From: Burkholderiaceae bacterium 16
Lineage (GTDB): Bacteria > Pseudomonadota > Gammaproteobacteria > Burkholderiales > Burkholderiaceae
Direction of reading: 5' to 3'
NCBI GenBank assembly: GCA_000955785.1
Contig: JYOD01000088.1
Span: forward strand, 1-64,000
Length of the DNA: 64,000 nucleotides
Shown piece by piece: positions 31,709-40,439 of this stretch. The notes below the pieces were generated by a model that did not search any database, was not told where the DNA came from, and worked only from the letters and a program-made list of their open reading frames with translations. The position numbers were made by a program, and so were the translations under genes. The first letter of the stretch is position 1; each line of letters begins with the position of its first letter.

Positions 31709-31999
31709 CTCGAGCATCGCGGCAAAAGCGCCAGCATCGATGTCGACGGGCCGCTGACGCTTGGCAACCTGAATCTGATGGTCGAGGCAGCGCTGGCAGG
31801 TATCGGCATCGCCTGGGTCCCGGAAGATCAGGTCGCAGAGCACCTGGCCTCGGGCCGGCTGATCCCCCTGCTGCCGGGATGGAGCCCTTCCTTTCCCGGC
31901 TTGTGCCTCTATTACCCGGCTAACCGGCACCCGCCTAGCGCGCTGAGGCTGTTTGCGCAGGCGGTGCGCGAGTGGGCCAGCCGTCGGCCGGCGTTGTGA
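31709..31999 (+). pseudogene. C-terminal end of a LysR-family regulator (5' part deleted)
   Basis: From 31709 the plus strand reads EHRGKSASIDVDGPLTLGNL, NLMVEAALAGIGIAWVPEDQ, and ends LRLFAQAVREWASRRPAL at a stop at 31999. This is the end of the co-inducer domain of a LysR protein ('GPLT-----L---AAL-G-GIA--PE---A--L--G-L---L--W'). The DNA-binding domain and most of the effector domain are absent. It meets the MFS remnant head to head, which fits one deletion that removed the start regions of both divergent genes and their promoters. Confidence 0.75.
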
Positions 32000-32112
32000 T
32001 GATCAGTAGTGACTGATCAACGCGGTTCGGCGCCGGAGATCGTTCACTTCATCGCCCGCACTTCCGGAGCGGGGCAAAGCGGCGGAGGCAACGAGCGTTG
32101 CCTCCCCCTTGC

Positions 32113-32847
32113 TCAATCCGCAGAACGGGCGGGAAGCACCGAAACGCGGACGCTGGTAATGCCCAACGGCTCGCGCCCGGCGGCGCCACGCGCGGCGGAT
32201 GCATCGGTCCAGCCTTGCAGCGTGTTGGCCAGCGACCGCAACAGCGCCGTGCCTGCCGTGGACGCCTGCTCAAGCCCCAGCAACACTTCGAACGACACGC
32301 TGCGCTCGCCCGCGGCCTGCAGCCGCGCGTCCAGGTCCGCCAGCAGGCTGTAGACGGCATTGCCCATCTGCAGCACGAAGCCGCTCTCCAGCCCGAACTG
32401 CCGGTATTGCGGCCGAAGCCACGACTCGACCAGGGTCACGAAGATCACGCCGGTTTCGTCGGCATTGATTTCGAACGCGCAATAGCCGACCGGATGCAGG
32501 TCCCGCGCGAGGATCAGCCGGTAGAAGAGGACCTGGCCGCAGACCTCGTCGCTATCCATGTCCATCTCGAACGCCTGGCCGGGCTCCCAGTCCTCGCTGT
32601 CAAGGACTTCGCCGGATACAGGCGCGTCGTCGCCGGGCAACGGTACGCCGGCTTCCGCTTCAAGCTGGGCACGCAGGGTTGCCAGCACTTCGTCGCGTCC
32701 GGGCGCTTCCGGCGGTTCGGTATAGATGGCAAAACGCTCGCCCTCGGCCGTCCCGGCGAAGTCCGGGCCCATCAAAGGCGACAGTTGCAACGCTAGCGGT
32801 TCCTGCAGCGCCTGGCGGAGGGTATCGGTGTTGGTGCGAGCGGTCAT
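32113..32847 (-). CDS. conserved hypothetical protein, acidic
   Basis: 244 residues from the ATG at 32847; the frame is open further but the extension is not protein-like. The protein is acidic in its middle part (DSEDWEPGQAFEMDMDSDEV) and shows alternating hydrophobic strands (LFYRLILARDLHPVGYCAFE; VIFVTLVESWLRPQYRQFGL). No signal peptide, no membrane helix and no motif that I recognise. Monocistronic, in a GC-rich coding context with good codon bias, so it is very likely a real gene. Function unknown. Confidence 0.65.
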   Translation of the reverse strand: MTARTNTDTLRQALQEPLALQLSPLMGPDFAGTAEGERFAIYTEPPEAPGRDEVLATLRAQLEAEAGVPLPGDDAPVSGEVLDSEDWEPGQAFEMDMDSDEVCGQVLFYRLILARDLHPVGYCAFEINADETGVIFVTLVESWLRPQYRQFGLESGFVLQMGNAVYSLLADLDARLQAAGERSVSFEVLLGLEQASTAGTALLRSLANTLQGWTDASAARGAAGREPLGITSVRVSVLPARSAD

Positions 32848-33192
32848 GGGCGTAGTGGTGGATGGCGTGTGGTTGGCGTGTGGTTGGCGTGGCGGCAGTG
32901 AGCCCCCCGGCGGCAAAAAAGGCAGCGCCGAGTTTGCCATAGGCCAGCCAGCGGAGCCACGATTATCCCGATTCACCCTGGCTTGTCCATTCTGCGGAGA
33001 ATCCGATGGCGGCGAACCGCACATGCCGCGCCAGGCGACGGCCGCTGTGCCACAATCCACACCAGCCGGACGCCGGAACTCCCCCACAGAATATCGGCCT
33101 TCACACCAGTCAGCCAGGCGCCGCGCGCGGTCCGCTACCGGTGATGTCGTCGAGTCCGGCAGTCTTCAATCCCCACAGAATAAGGAAGCCGC
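32848..33192. other. 345-bp intergenic region with an 11-bp tandem repeat
   Basis: No gene. GGCGTGTGGTT occurs twice in tandem at 32864-32874 and 32875-32885, followed by a partial third unit, just upstream of the hypothetical gene at 32113-32847. The rest shows nothing clear. Confidence 0.4.
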
Positions 33193-33504
33193 ATGTCGAC
33201 CCGCCGTCAATTCCTGAAGACACTGCCGGTAGCCGTGGCCGCAAGCCTCGCGGCCGTTGCGGCGCCGTCCGGCGCCGGCGCGACCACGCTCGATGAGAAG
33301 GATCCGCAGGCCGTCAAGCTAGACTACAAGGCGGATACCCGCAAGGTGGACCAGGCGAAATTCCCCAGGCATGCGGCCAGCCAGACCTGCGCCAACTGCC
33401 AGCTGTTCCAGGAAGGCGCCAGTCCGTCGACGGGCAGCTGCGTGCTGTTCGGCGACAAGCAGGTGGCCGCCGCCGGCTGGTGCAGCGCGTGGGAGCAGGG
33501 CTGA
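33193..33504 (+). CDS. high-potential iron-sulfur protein (HiPIP)
   Basis: 103 residues. A Tat signal peptide leads (STRRQFLKTLPVAVAASLAA, twin Arg 4-5) and the mature protein has the four cysteines expected for a HiPIP cubane: Cys66 and Cys69 (CANC), Cys83 and Cys97 (AAGWCSAW). Spacing C-x2-C-x13-C-x13-C is normal. HiPIPs are small periplasmic [4Fe-4S] electron carriers working at high potential between respiratory complexes. No partner gene is next to it. Likely expressed on its own. Confidence 0.9.
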   Translation: MSTRRQFLKTLPVAVAASLAAVAAPSGAGATTLDEKDPQAVKLDYKADTRKVDQAKFPRHAASQTCANCQLFQEGASPSTGSCVLFGDKQVAAAGWCSAWEQG

Positions 33505-33528
33505 AGACTGAACGCCATGCCGGCGCCA

Positions 33529-33957
33529 TCATCTCTCGGGAACCTTCCCCGACGATGATGGATCCGCGCCCTGCCCGCGCGGCTCGCTGCGCTCCCGGTC
33601 CTCCGCCTCCCATATGCGCCCCCGTGTGCGCGGGTCGACGGGCAGGCGTTGCTGCATCGCCGCCTTGGCCAGCATATGGGCGCTGATTGGCGCGGTCAGG
33701 AACAGGAAGGCGGTGATCAGCAGTTCATGCAGGCTCAGGCCGTTGCCCTGGTTGCTGAAAAACACCACCGAAGCCACCACGACGCCACCGACACCCAGCG
33801 TGGTGGATTTGGTCGGCCCGTGCAGGCGCATGAAGAAGTCCGGCAGCCGGAACAGCCCGATGGCGCCGACGAGGGCAAACACGCTGCCGATCAGCAGCAG
33901 CGCGCAGGTACCGAATTCCGCGATTGGGCTCATATTGTCCATTGGGCCTCCCGTCAT
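33529..33957 (-). CDS. mrpG: Mrp antiporter subunit G
   Basis: 142 residues (starts at 33942 and 33933 are alternatives). Three membrane helices and the MrpG/PhaG/MnhG motif FRLPDFFMRLHGPTKSTTLG, in which the Pro-Thr segment is diagnostic. The hydrophilic C-terminal extension (after about residue 105) is Arg/Glu-rich and not conserved. Last gene of the operon mrpAB-C-D-E-F-G. The complex exports Na+ or K+ in exchange for protons in the inner membrane; MrpG is required for assembly. Confidence 0.85.
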   Translation of the reverse strand: MTGGPMDNMSPIAEFGTCALLLIGSVFALVGAIGLFRLPDFFMRLHGPTKSTTLGVGGVVVASVVFFSNQGNGLSLHELLITAFLFLTAPISAHMLAKAAMQQRLPVDPRTRGRIWEAEDRERSEPRGQGADPSSSGKVPER

Positions 33958-33994
33958 GGTTAGCGGACCGGTCCGATCCGTTCGAGCCGGCTGA

Positions 33995-34270
33995 TCACTT
34001 GCGTTCGATGATGTCGCCGCGCTGCAGGTACTTGGTCAGGGCGACGGTGCCGATAAAGCCCATGACCGCGATCAGCAAGGCAACCTCGAAGAACAGTTCC
34101 GAGCGCAGCCAGATGCCGAACACCACGATCAGCGCGATGGCATTGATATTGAGCGTATCGAGCGCGACGATGCGGTCTGGCAGGCCCGGCCCGCGCACCA
34201 GGCGGATAAAGGCAAGCAGGAAGGCGACCCCGAGGATTGCCAGCGAGAGCGGTATTACGACGGCAAGCAT
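33995..34270 (-). CDS. mrpF: Mrp antiporter subunit F
   Basis: 91 residues, three hydrophobic helices: LAILGVAFLLAFIRLVRGPG, LPDRIVALDTLNINAIALIV (the signature segment with Asp and Asn) and a final helix. Length and motif fit MrpF/PhaF. Overlaps the 3' end of mrpE by 16 bases, so translation is coupled. Confidence 0.85.
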   Translation of the reverse strand: MLAVVIPLSLAILGVAFLLAFIRLVRGPGLPDRIVALDTLNINAIALIVVFGIWLRSELFFEVALLIAVMGFIGTVALTKYLQRGDIIERK

Positions 34271-34758
34271 CCAAATATCTCCCGTAGCGGCGCCTCATAG
34301 CGCGACTTGATCAGCGCGATCAGCTTGGTTTCATTGTCCAGATCGAGTACGTGGACCAGCAGCCGGCGGCGGTCATCGCTGAGTTCGGCGCATAGGGTGC
34401 CCGGGCTGAGCGACACGATGCTGATCAGCGCGGACAGCGCCAGTTCATGCTCGACATCGATCGGCACCTGGATAAAAGTCGGGCGCATCCGCGACACCGG
34501 CCCCAGCACCAGCAAGGCCACCTCCACATTAGCCACCAAGATGTCGATCAGCACGTGCGCCGCCAGGCGCAGCATCAGATCTGGCCGGCCCACGCGCATC
34601 GGACGCAGCCAGAGTCCCTTGCCGATCAGGAGCGAGATCGCCCAGCCGAGAAATGCGCCCAGCGCCCAGTCGGCAGGCGACACCCCGTTTACCAGCAACA
34701 GCCATGTCGCCAGGAGCGCCAGGCTGAGCCACGGATGCGGAAACAAGCGTTTGACCAT
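34255..34758 (-). CDS. mrpE: Mrp antiporter subunit E
   Basis: 167 residues: two N-terminal membrane helices (WLSLALLATWLLLVNGVSPA) and a cytoplasmic part with VPIDVEHELALSALISIVSL followed by SPGTL, the MrpE/PhaE hallmark, and VHVLDLDNE. Starts 4 bases after mrpD ends. Role: assembly or stability of the hetero-oligomeric antiporter. Confidence 0.85.
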   Translation of the reverse strand: MVKRLFPHPWLSLALLATWLLLVNGVSPADWALGAFLGWAISLLIGKGLWLRPMRVGRPDLMLRLAAHVLIDILVANVEVALLVLGPVSRMRPTFIQVPIDVEHELALSALISIVSLSPGTLCAELSDDRRRLLVHVLDLDNETKLIALIKSRYEAPLREIFGCLPS

Positions 34759-34762
34759 GGCC

Positions 34763-36295
34763 TTAGCTCCCCGCAGCCGGCAGCACCGCGCGCAGGTAGG
34801 CCGCGCGGTCGAACAATTGGGCGGCGGTGTCCGCCAGGTACTGGCTCAGCGGCTGCGCGAACAGGACCAGCGCGACGCTGCAGGCCAGCAGGAAGGCGCA
34901 ACAAGCCAGCTTCCAGCCATCCGGCGCGACCCGATGGTAAGCACCGTGGCGCTCGGGATCGTGTTCCTGGGGCAGGCGCCAGAGCAGGCGTGTGCCGGTG
35001 CGGCTCACGGCAACCAGCAGCGCCAGGCTGGATAGCAGGACGCCCGGCCACAACACGGCCGCAGCTGGCAACGGCGCGCTGCGCATCACCATGACCTTGC
35101 CGATAAAGCCCGACAGCGGCGGCAGGCCGATCGCCGCCAGCACCGCAACCAGGAACAGCGCACCGGCCAGCCGCGAGCCGTGGACAACCGGGACAGGCTG
35201 CCCCGCCGAGCCCGCCGGAGGCGCCGGCTCAAGCGCATCCGCCAGCAGGAACAGCGCCGCCGTGCACAACGTGGTACTGAGCAGGTAATACAGCGCCCCC
35301 GCCCAGCTTTGTCCGGTCTGCATCGATACGCTGGCCGCCAGCAGCCCGACCGATGCCAGCACGAGGTAGCAGGTCAGCGTCTTCAGGTTGGGGGCGGCAA
35401 GCGCGCCGAGCGCGCCAAACCCCATGGTGGCGAGCGCCATCCACCAGACCCAGTCATGCAGGAACGCCGCCAGCATGCCGTCGGGCGCGCCGAAGATCAG
35501 CGCGGCGCAACGCAGGATGGCGTAGATGCCCACCTTCGTCATGATGGCGAACAGCGCGGCGGCCGAGCCCGTAGCGCTGGCGTAGGCCTTGGGCAGCCAG
35601 AAGAGCATGGGAAACAGCGCCGCCTTGAGCCCGAAGACAAGCATCAGCATGGCCCCCGCGGCCGTGGCCAGCGGCACATCGGCAGGCGGCAGCCCGGCCA
35701 GCCGGAGGCCCATGTGCGCCATGTTCAGGGTGCCGCTCAGCCCGTACAGCACGCCGATGGCGATCAGGAAAAAGGCCGAGCCCGCCAGGTTCAGCAAGAC
35801 GTAATGCAGCCCGGCGCCGATCCGCTCGCGCCCGCCGCCATGCACAAGCAAGGCATAGGAGGCGATCAGCAGGATCTCGAAGAAGACAAAGAGATTGAAG
35901 AGGTCGCCAGCCAGGAAGGCGCCATTGAGGCCCATCAACTGGAACTGGAACAGGGCGTGGAAATGCCGCCCCATCCGCGCGTCTCCCCTGCCCGCGGCAA
36001 CCACGGCAGCCGCGCCCAGCACGGCGGTCAGCATCAGCATCAGCGCGCCAAGCCGGTCAAGCTGGAGCACGATGCCGAACGGCGCCGGCCAGTTGCCGAC
36101 GTGATAGACCGGGATGGCGCCGGTGGCTGCCTCCAGGACCATGCAGGCAGCCACCGGCAACAGCAGCAGCGCGGCGGCCGTACTCAGCATGCGCTGGGCC
36201 CGGAGCCAGCGCAGCGGCATCGCCACCAGTAAACCACCGGCAAACATCGGCAGCAGGATGGGCAGGAGGATCGAAAAAGGCAGGCTATGGTTCAT
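34763..36295 (-). CDS. mrpD: Mrp antiporter subunit D (NuoN/M-like)
   Basis: 510 residues, about 14 helices, homologous to complex I antiporter-like subunits. Key features are FGLKAALFPMLFWLPKAYAS (conserved Lys and Pro-Lys segment), LTCYLVLASVGLLAASVSMQ and the membrane Glu in FNLFVFFEILLIASYALLVH. Overlaps mrpC by 4 bases. In the Mrp complex MrpD is one of the two ion-translocating channels, with MrpA. An Ala/Gly-rich C-terminus is normal for this GC-rich genus. Confidence 0.88.
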   Translation of the reverse strand: MNHSLPFSILLPILLPMFAGGLLVAMPLRWLRAQRMLSTAAALLLLPVAACMVLEAATGAIPVYHVGNWPAPFGIVLQLDRLGALMLMLTAVLGAAAVVAAGRGDARMGRHFHALFQFQLMGLNGAFLAGDLFNLFVFFEILLIASYALLVHGGGRERIGAGLHYVLLNLAGSAFFLIAIGVLYGLSGTLNMAHMGLRLAGLPPADVPLATAAGAMLMLVFGLKAALFPMLFWLPKAYASATGSAAALFAIMTKVGIYAILRCAALIFGAPDGMLAAFLHDWVWWMALATMGFGALGALAAPNLKTLTCYLVLASVGLLAASVSMQTGQSWAGALYYLLSTTLCTAALFLLADALEPAPPAGSAGQPVPVVHGSRLAGALFLVAVLAAIGLPPLSGFIGKVMVMRSAPLPAAAVLWPGVLLSSLALLVAVSRTGTRLLWRLPQEHDPERHGAYHRVAPDGWKLACCAFLLACSVALVLFAQPLSQYLADTAAQLFDRAAYLRAVLPAAGS

Positions 36296-36663
36296 GGGCC
36301 GTCCGCCTCGTTCCTGCCGGCGCCGCCGGCCTCCTCCTGGCCCGTTTCCTTGCCATCCACATGGTCACTGCCTGTGATGCCAAGCGAGCGCAGCGCCAGC
36401 ACCACCGCGAACGCGGTCATGGCAAAGCCGATGACAATGGCCGTCAGCACCAGTGCTTGCGGCAGCGGGTCGGCATACCGCGCCCCGCTGGCGATGACCG
36501 GCGGGCGGCCTCTGGACAGGCGGCCCATGCCCAGCAGGAACAGGCTCACTGCGTACGAGATCAGCGCCAGTCCCAGCACCACCGGGAATGTGCGCGCGCG
36601 CAGCAGCAGGTAGATGCCACAGGCCATCAGGATGCCGACTGTGCCGGCGTAGACGGCTTCCAT
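36292..36663 (-). CDS. mrpC: Mrp antiporter subunit C (NuoK-like)
   Basis: 123 residues with three helices; VYAGTVGILMACGIYLLLRA and ALVLTAIVIGFAMTAFAVVL are the MrpC/PhaC segments, the second containing the conserved 'LTAIVI-FA--A' pattern. The polar tail is rich in Gly and Glu. It overlaps the genes on both sides by 1 and 4 bases, so all subunits are made from one tightly packed transcript. Confidence 0.87.
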   Translation of the reverse strand: MEAVYAGTVGILMACGIYLLLRARTFPVVLGLALISYAVSLFLLGMGRLSRGRPPVIASGARYADPLPQALVLTAIVIGFAMTAFAVVLALRSLGITGSDHVDGKETGQEEAGGAGRNEADGP

Positions 36664-39458
36664 CAGGCACCCTCCCGTGCGTGGATGCGCTTGTCGCGCA
36701 CGCCGAGGTGCGACACGATCAGCATGGTCGTGCCCACCACCGTGAAATAAACGCCGAGGTCGAACAGCATGGCGGTGGCCAGTTCGATTTCGCCCAGCAC
36801 CGGCAAGTGGAAGTGCCCGAAGGCCGTCGTCAGGAACGGGAAGCCGAACGCCCAGCTACCCAGCCCGGTCAGCCCGGCCGCCAGGATGCCGCTGCCCGCC
36901 AGCGCGCGGTAATCCAGTGCGATGCGCGCCTCGGTCCACAGCACGCCGCTGGCCACATACTGCAGCAGCAAGACCACCGCCGTGATCAGCGCGGCGATAA
37001 AGCCTCCGCCCGGCAGGTTGTGCCCGCGCAGCAGCATGAAGACCGCGACCAGCATGGTCAGCGGCAGCATCAGCCGGGCCAGGATGGCCAGCAGCAACGG
37101 GTGGCTCTGGCTCGACCACGGCAGCCCGTTGGGCCCCGCCTGCGGCGCCGCCAGGCGCATGCCCTTGAGCAAGGCCTGCACCGCAAGGCCGGCGACCAGC
37201 AGCACGCAGATCTCGCCCAGCGTATCGAAGCCGCGGAAATCGACCAGGATCACATTGACCACATTGTGGCCACCGCCGCCTTCAACGCTGTTGGCCAGGA
37301 AAAAGGCGGAAATCGAATCATAGGGCCGGGTCATCACGGCATATGCCAGGATGGCTAGCAAGCCGCCGCTGCCCAGGGCAAGGCAGGCATCGCGGATACG
37401 CCGGGACACCGGGGAGGCGTCCGGCCGGTCGATGGGAAGAAAGAACAAGGCCAGCACCAGCAGCAGGATTGTGACGACTTCGACCGAAACCTGCGTCAGC
37501 GCCAGGTCGGGAGCCGAGAACCACGTAAACGCCAGCGCCACCAGCAGCCCGCACGCGCCCAGCAGGATCAGCGCGCTCACCCGTTGCCTGTGAGCGAGCA
37601 CCACGCCGATCGCCGTCAGCCCCAGCAGCGCCATGCCTGTTACGGTCATGGCGTCGAGCGGGCCCGAAGGCACCGGGCCGGCCAGCGTGTCGAGATCCGC
37701 CAGGAAAGTGGCCGGAATCAGCAGCATGGCGGCCACCATCCACGCCAGATAGCCTTGCAGCGAGCCGTTCTCGAACGCCCCGGTCATGCGGCCGGCCAGC
37801 CGCGCCAGCCAGCCGATGGCCGCCTCGAAGGCATCGCGGGCGTTCAGGTGGACCATGCGTGCGTGATGGCGATGGAAGGCATGGCGCCGGAAGAAGAAAA
37901 ACACCGAACCGCAGACCATCGAGATCAGGCTCATCAACAACGGCAGGTTGACGCCATGCCACAGGCTCAGGCTGTACTCCGGCAACGGCCCGCCCAGCGT
38001 GGCCAGGGCCGCGGCGGCCAGCAAGGGCCCCACCGTGTACGCGGGGAAGAGCCCTACCACGAGGCAGATGGCAACCAGCACCTCCACCGGGATCCTCATG
38101 GAACGGGGTGGCTCGTGCGGGGGGTAGTTCGGCAGCTCGACCGGCTTGCCGTCGAAGAACACGCCGTAGATAAAACGCAGCGAGTACGCCACCGTCAGTG
38201 CCCCGGCGAAGGTCGCCGCCGCCGGGATGATCCAGTTGAATTCACCGAGCAGGCCTTGCGCCAGGGTCTCGCCAAAGAACATCTCCTTGCTCAGGAAGCC
38301 GTTGAACAGCGGCACGCCCGCCATCGATAACGAGGCCACGATGGCCAGCAGCGCGGTATGCGGCATGTAGCTGCGCAAGCCTCGCAGCCGTTGCAGGTCG
38401 CGCGTGCCGGTCTCATGGTCGATGATGCCCGCCGCCATGAAGAGCGACGCCTTGAACACGGCATGGTTGAGGATGTGGAACAGCGCAGCCACCGTGCTCA
38501 GTTGCGTGTCCAGGCCGAACAGCAGCGTGATCAGGCCGAGATGGCTGATGGTGGAATACGCCAGCAAGCCCTTCAGGTCACGCTGCAACAAAGCCATGCC
38601 GGCGCCAACCACCAGCGTGGCCAGGCCGGTGAGGCTGACCATGTAGAACCACCAGTTGGTGCCGTCCAGCACCGGATAAAGCCGGGCCAGCAGGAAGACG
38701 CCAGCCTTGACCATGGTGGCGGAATGCAGATACGCCGAGACCGGCGTGGGCGCCGCCATGGCGTGCGGCAGCCAGAAACTGAAGGGAAACTGCGCGGACT
38801 TGGTGAACGCCGCCAGCAGGATCAGCGAGAGCATCAGCGGATAGAGCGGGTGCCGTTGCACCGTGCCTGCCTGCGCCAGCACATCGGACAATTCCATGCT
38901 GCCGCAAATGTGGCCGAGCAGCAGCACGCCGGCCAGCAAGGCCAGCCCGCCCCCGCCGGTCACCGTCAGGGCCATGCGAGCGCCCTTGCGCGCGTCCGAA
39001 CGATAGGACCAGAAGCCGATCAGCAGGAACGACACGATGCTGGTCATCTCCCAGAACACCGCCAGCAGCAGCAGGTTGCCGGACAGGACGACACCGAGCA
39101 TCGCCGCCATGAAAAGCAGCAACAGTGAGAAAAAACGTACGGTGGATTCGCTGCGCGGCAGGTAATAGCGCGCATAGAGAATGACCAGCAGCCCGATGCC
39201 CAGCACCAGCAGCGCGAACACATACGCCAGTCCGTCCAGCCGCAGGCTCAGGCTCAGCCCGATATCCTCGATCCAGGGCTGCCGCCAGACGATGGCGCCG
39301 CCATCGGCCACCCGGCCCCGCGCGCTGAGCAGCAGGCCCAGGCCCGCGAGCGGCGTGGCCACCACGATGGGCGCGGCCAGGCCACGGGCCAGATGCCGGG
39401 CCAGCGGCATCAGCACCGCGGCGAACAGCGGGAGCGCAATCAGCCAGACCATCAACAT
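36663..39458 (-). CDS. mrpA: fused Mrp antiporter subunits A and B
   Basis: 931 residues. The first about 770 are MrpA: NuoL-like core with SAQFPFSFWLPHAMAAPTPV, LKGLLAYSTISHLGLITLLF, LFHILNHAVFKASLFMAAGI and a following hydrophobic C-terminal part. From about residue 790 the MrpB domain is fused (LMLPLTMLVAVFMLLRGHNL, PGGGFIAALITAVVLLLQYV). The AB fusion is characteristic of PhaAB-type systems in alpha- and betaproteobacteria, some of which prefer K+. First gene of the operon. MrpA supplies the main ion channel; the rest of the subunits follow downstream without gaps. Confidence 0.9.
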   Translation of the reverse strand: MLMVWLIALPLFAAVLMPLARHLARGLAAPIVVATPLAGLGLLLSARGRVADGGAIVWRQPWIEDIGLSLSLRLDGLAYVFALLVLGIGLLVILYARYYLPRSESTVRFFSLLLLFMAAMLGVVLSGNLLLLAVFWEMTSIVSFLLIGFWSYRSDARKGARMALTVTGGGGLALLAGVLLLGHICGSMELSDVLAQAGTVQRHPLYPLMLSLILLAAFTKSAQFPFSFWLPHAMAAPTPVSAYLHSATMVKAGVFLLARLYPVLDGTNWWFYMVSLTGLATLVVGAGMALLQRDLKGLLAYSTISHLGLITLLFGLDTQLSTVAALFHILNHAVFKASLFMAAGIIDHETGTRDLQRLRGLRSYMPHTALLAIVASLSMAGVPLFNGFLSKEMFFGETLAQGLLGEFNWIIPAAATFAGALTVAYSLRFIYGVFFDGKPVELPNYPPHEPPRSMRIPVEVLVAICLVVGLFPAYTVGPLLAAAALATLGGPLPEYSLSLWHGVNLPLLMSLISMVCGSVFFFFRRHAFHRHHARMVHLNARDAFEAAIGWLARLAGRMTGAFENGSLQGYLAWMVAAMLLIPATFLADLDTLAGPVPSGPLDAMTVTGMALLGLTAIGVVLAHRQRVSALILLGACGLLVALAFTWFSAPDLALTQVSVEVVTILLLVLALFFLPIDRPDASPVSRRIRDACLALGSGGLLAILAYAVMTRPYDSISAFFLANSVEGGGGHNVVNVILVDFRGFDTLGEICVLLVAGLAVQALLKGMRLAAPQAGPNGLPWSSQSHPLLLAILARLMLPLTMLVAVFMLLRGHNLPGGGFIAALITAVVLLLQYVASGVLWTEARIALDYRALAGSGILAAGLTGLGSWAFGFPFLTTAFGHFHLPVLGEIELATAMLFDLGVYFTVVGTTMLIVSHLGVRDKRIHAREGA

Positions 39459-39587
39459 CGGCCACCTCCGGGAGCCGGGCCAGCGATGCCGCTGGACAAG
39501 CTGTTCGCGGCGAGCGCCACCATGGTCATCACTCCCTCCTGTGTGGCCGGCACCGGTGGGGTGCGGGCTGTTGAACGGGAAAGCGCT

Positions 39588-40034
39588 TCAGGTACCGGTC
39601 CTTGCCTCGTCCCGGTTTACGACAACCACCGGCACTTGCGATTTGCCGAGGATCGTCGTGGCGACGGATCCGAGAATGGCATTGGCCAGCGCACCGCGCC
39701 GCTTGGAGCCGACCACGATCGCGTCGGCATCCACCTCGGCCGCCAGCCGCATGATCTCATGCGCGGGGTCGCCAGGAACCCAATGTCGATGCAATTCGGT
39801 GGCAACCGGGCCCAGCGCCGCGCCGACCGCGTCGAACGCGCGGGCCGCCGCGGCCTTGTTCTCCAGCACAAGCTCCGCGCCCGGCATCACCTGGCGCCCC
39901 GCCGCGCTGAGCGCGGGCGAGACATGAACGACATACACCACCAACGGCGGCGCGAACAAGGGCCGTGTCACCAGCCTTGCCGCTGCCGCCTCGCTGCTTG
40001 GCGACCCGTCTGCTGCAAGCACTACAACTGTCAT
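39588..40034 (-). CDS. universal stress protein (UspA family), single domain
   Basis: 148 residues from the ATG at 40034, chosen because GAGAGGTG lies about 8 bases upstream. Rossmann-like Usp fold: MTVVVLAADGSPSSEAAA at the N-terminus, then DADAIVVGSKRRGALANAIL, GSVATTILGKSQVPVVVVN, matching the ATP-binding 'G-(2)-G-(9)-G-(S/T)' motif (GSKRRGALANAILGSVA). Thus probably an ATP-binding Usp. It lies 129 bp upstream of the mrp operon, same direction, and may be co-expressed with it under ionic or pH stress. Confidence 0.82.
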   Translation of the reverse strand: MTVVVLAADGSPSSEAAAARLVTRPLFAPPLVVYVVHVSPALSAAGRQVMPGAELVLENKAAAARAFDAVGAALGPVATELHRHWVPGDPAHEIMRLAAEVDADAIVVGSKRRGALANAILGSVATTILGKSQVPVVVVNRDEARTGT

Positions 40035-40439
40035 CGCGCTATCACCTCTCATCCAATGCACGCGGCCACGCTCCGCGCATGCGAACCGATCGCCCGGCGC
40101 CAGCCGGCTGGCGCTCGTGCCGCCGGCAATCATTTTGCGCTACAACCTCCCGCCCTCGCCCCCGCGCGGCCGGCAGGCACAAAGAATTCAGATCTGTCTC
40201 AAAAATATTCAAAACGGCGCGCTACCTGAGCGTGGCCACGGTTCGCGGCCTGTCCGCAAGGTGCTGCCGGGCGACGGTAGTCCTGATCGCGCATGGGCAC
40301 AATGCATCATCTTCCTTACGACGACGCCCGTGTCTTCCTGCCGTCCCGATCACATTGGCCGGCCCCGCTGGAACAACGGGACGGAACACACGCCCTGCAA
40401 ATATAGAAACGAGGGTTGAATGCACAAGACAAAAGCGGG
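40035..40439. other. 405-bp intergenic region
   Basis: Lies between the usp gene and the 3' end of the OPT gene. No gene, clear promoter, hairpin or repeat seen apart from a short AT-rich patch near 40190-40215. Confidence 0.5.
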
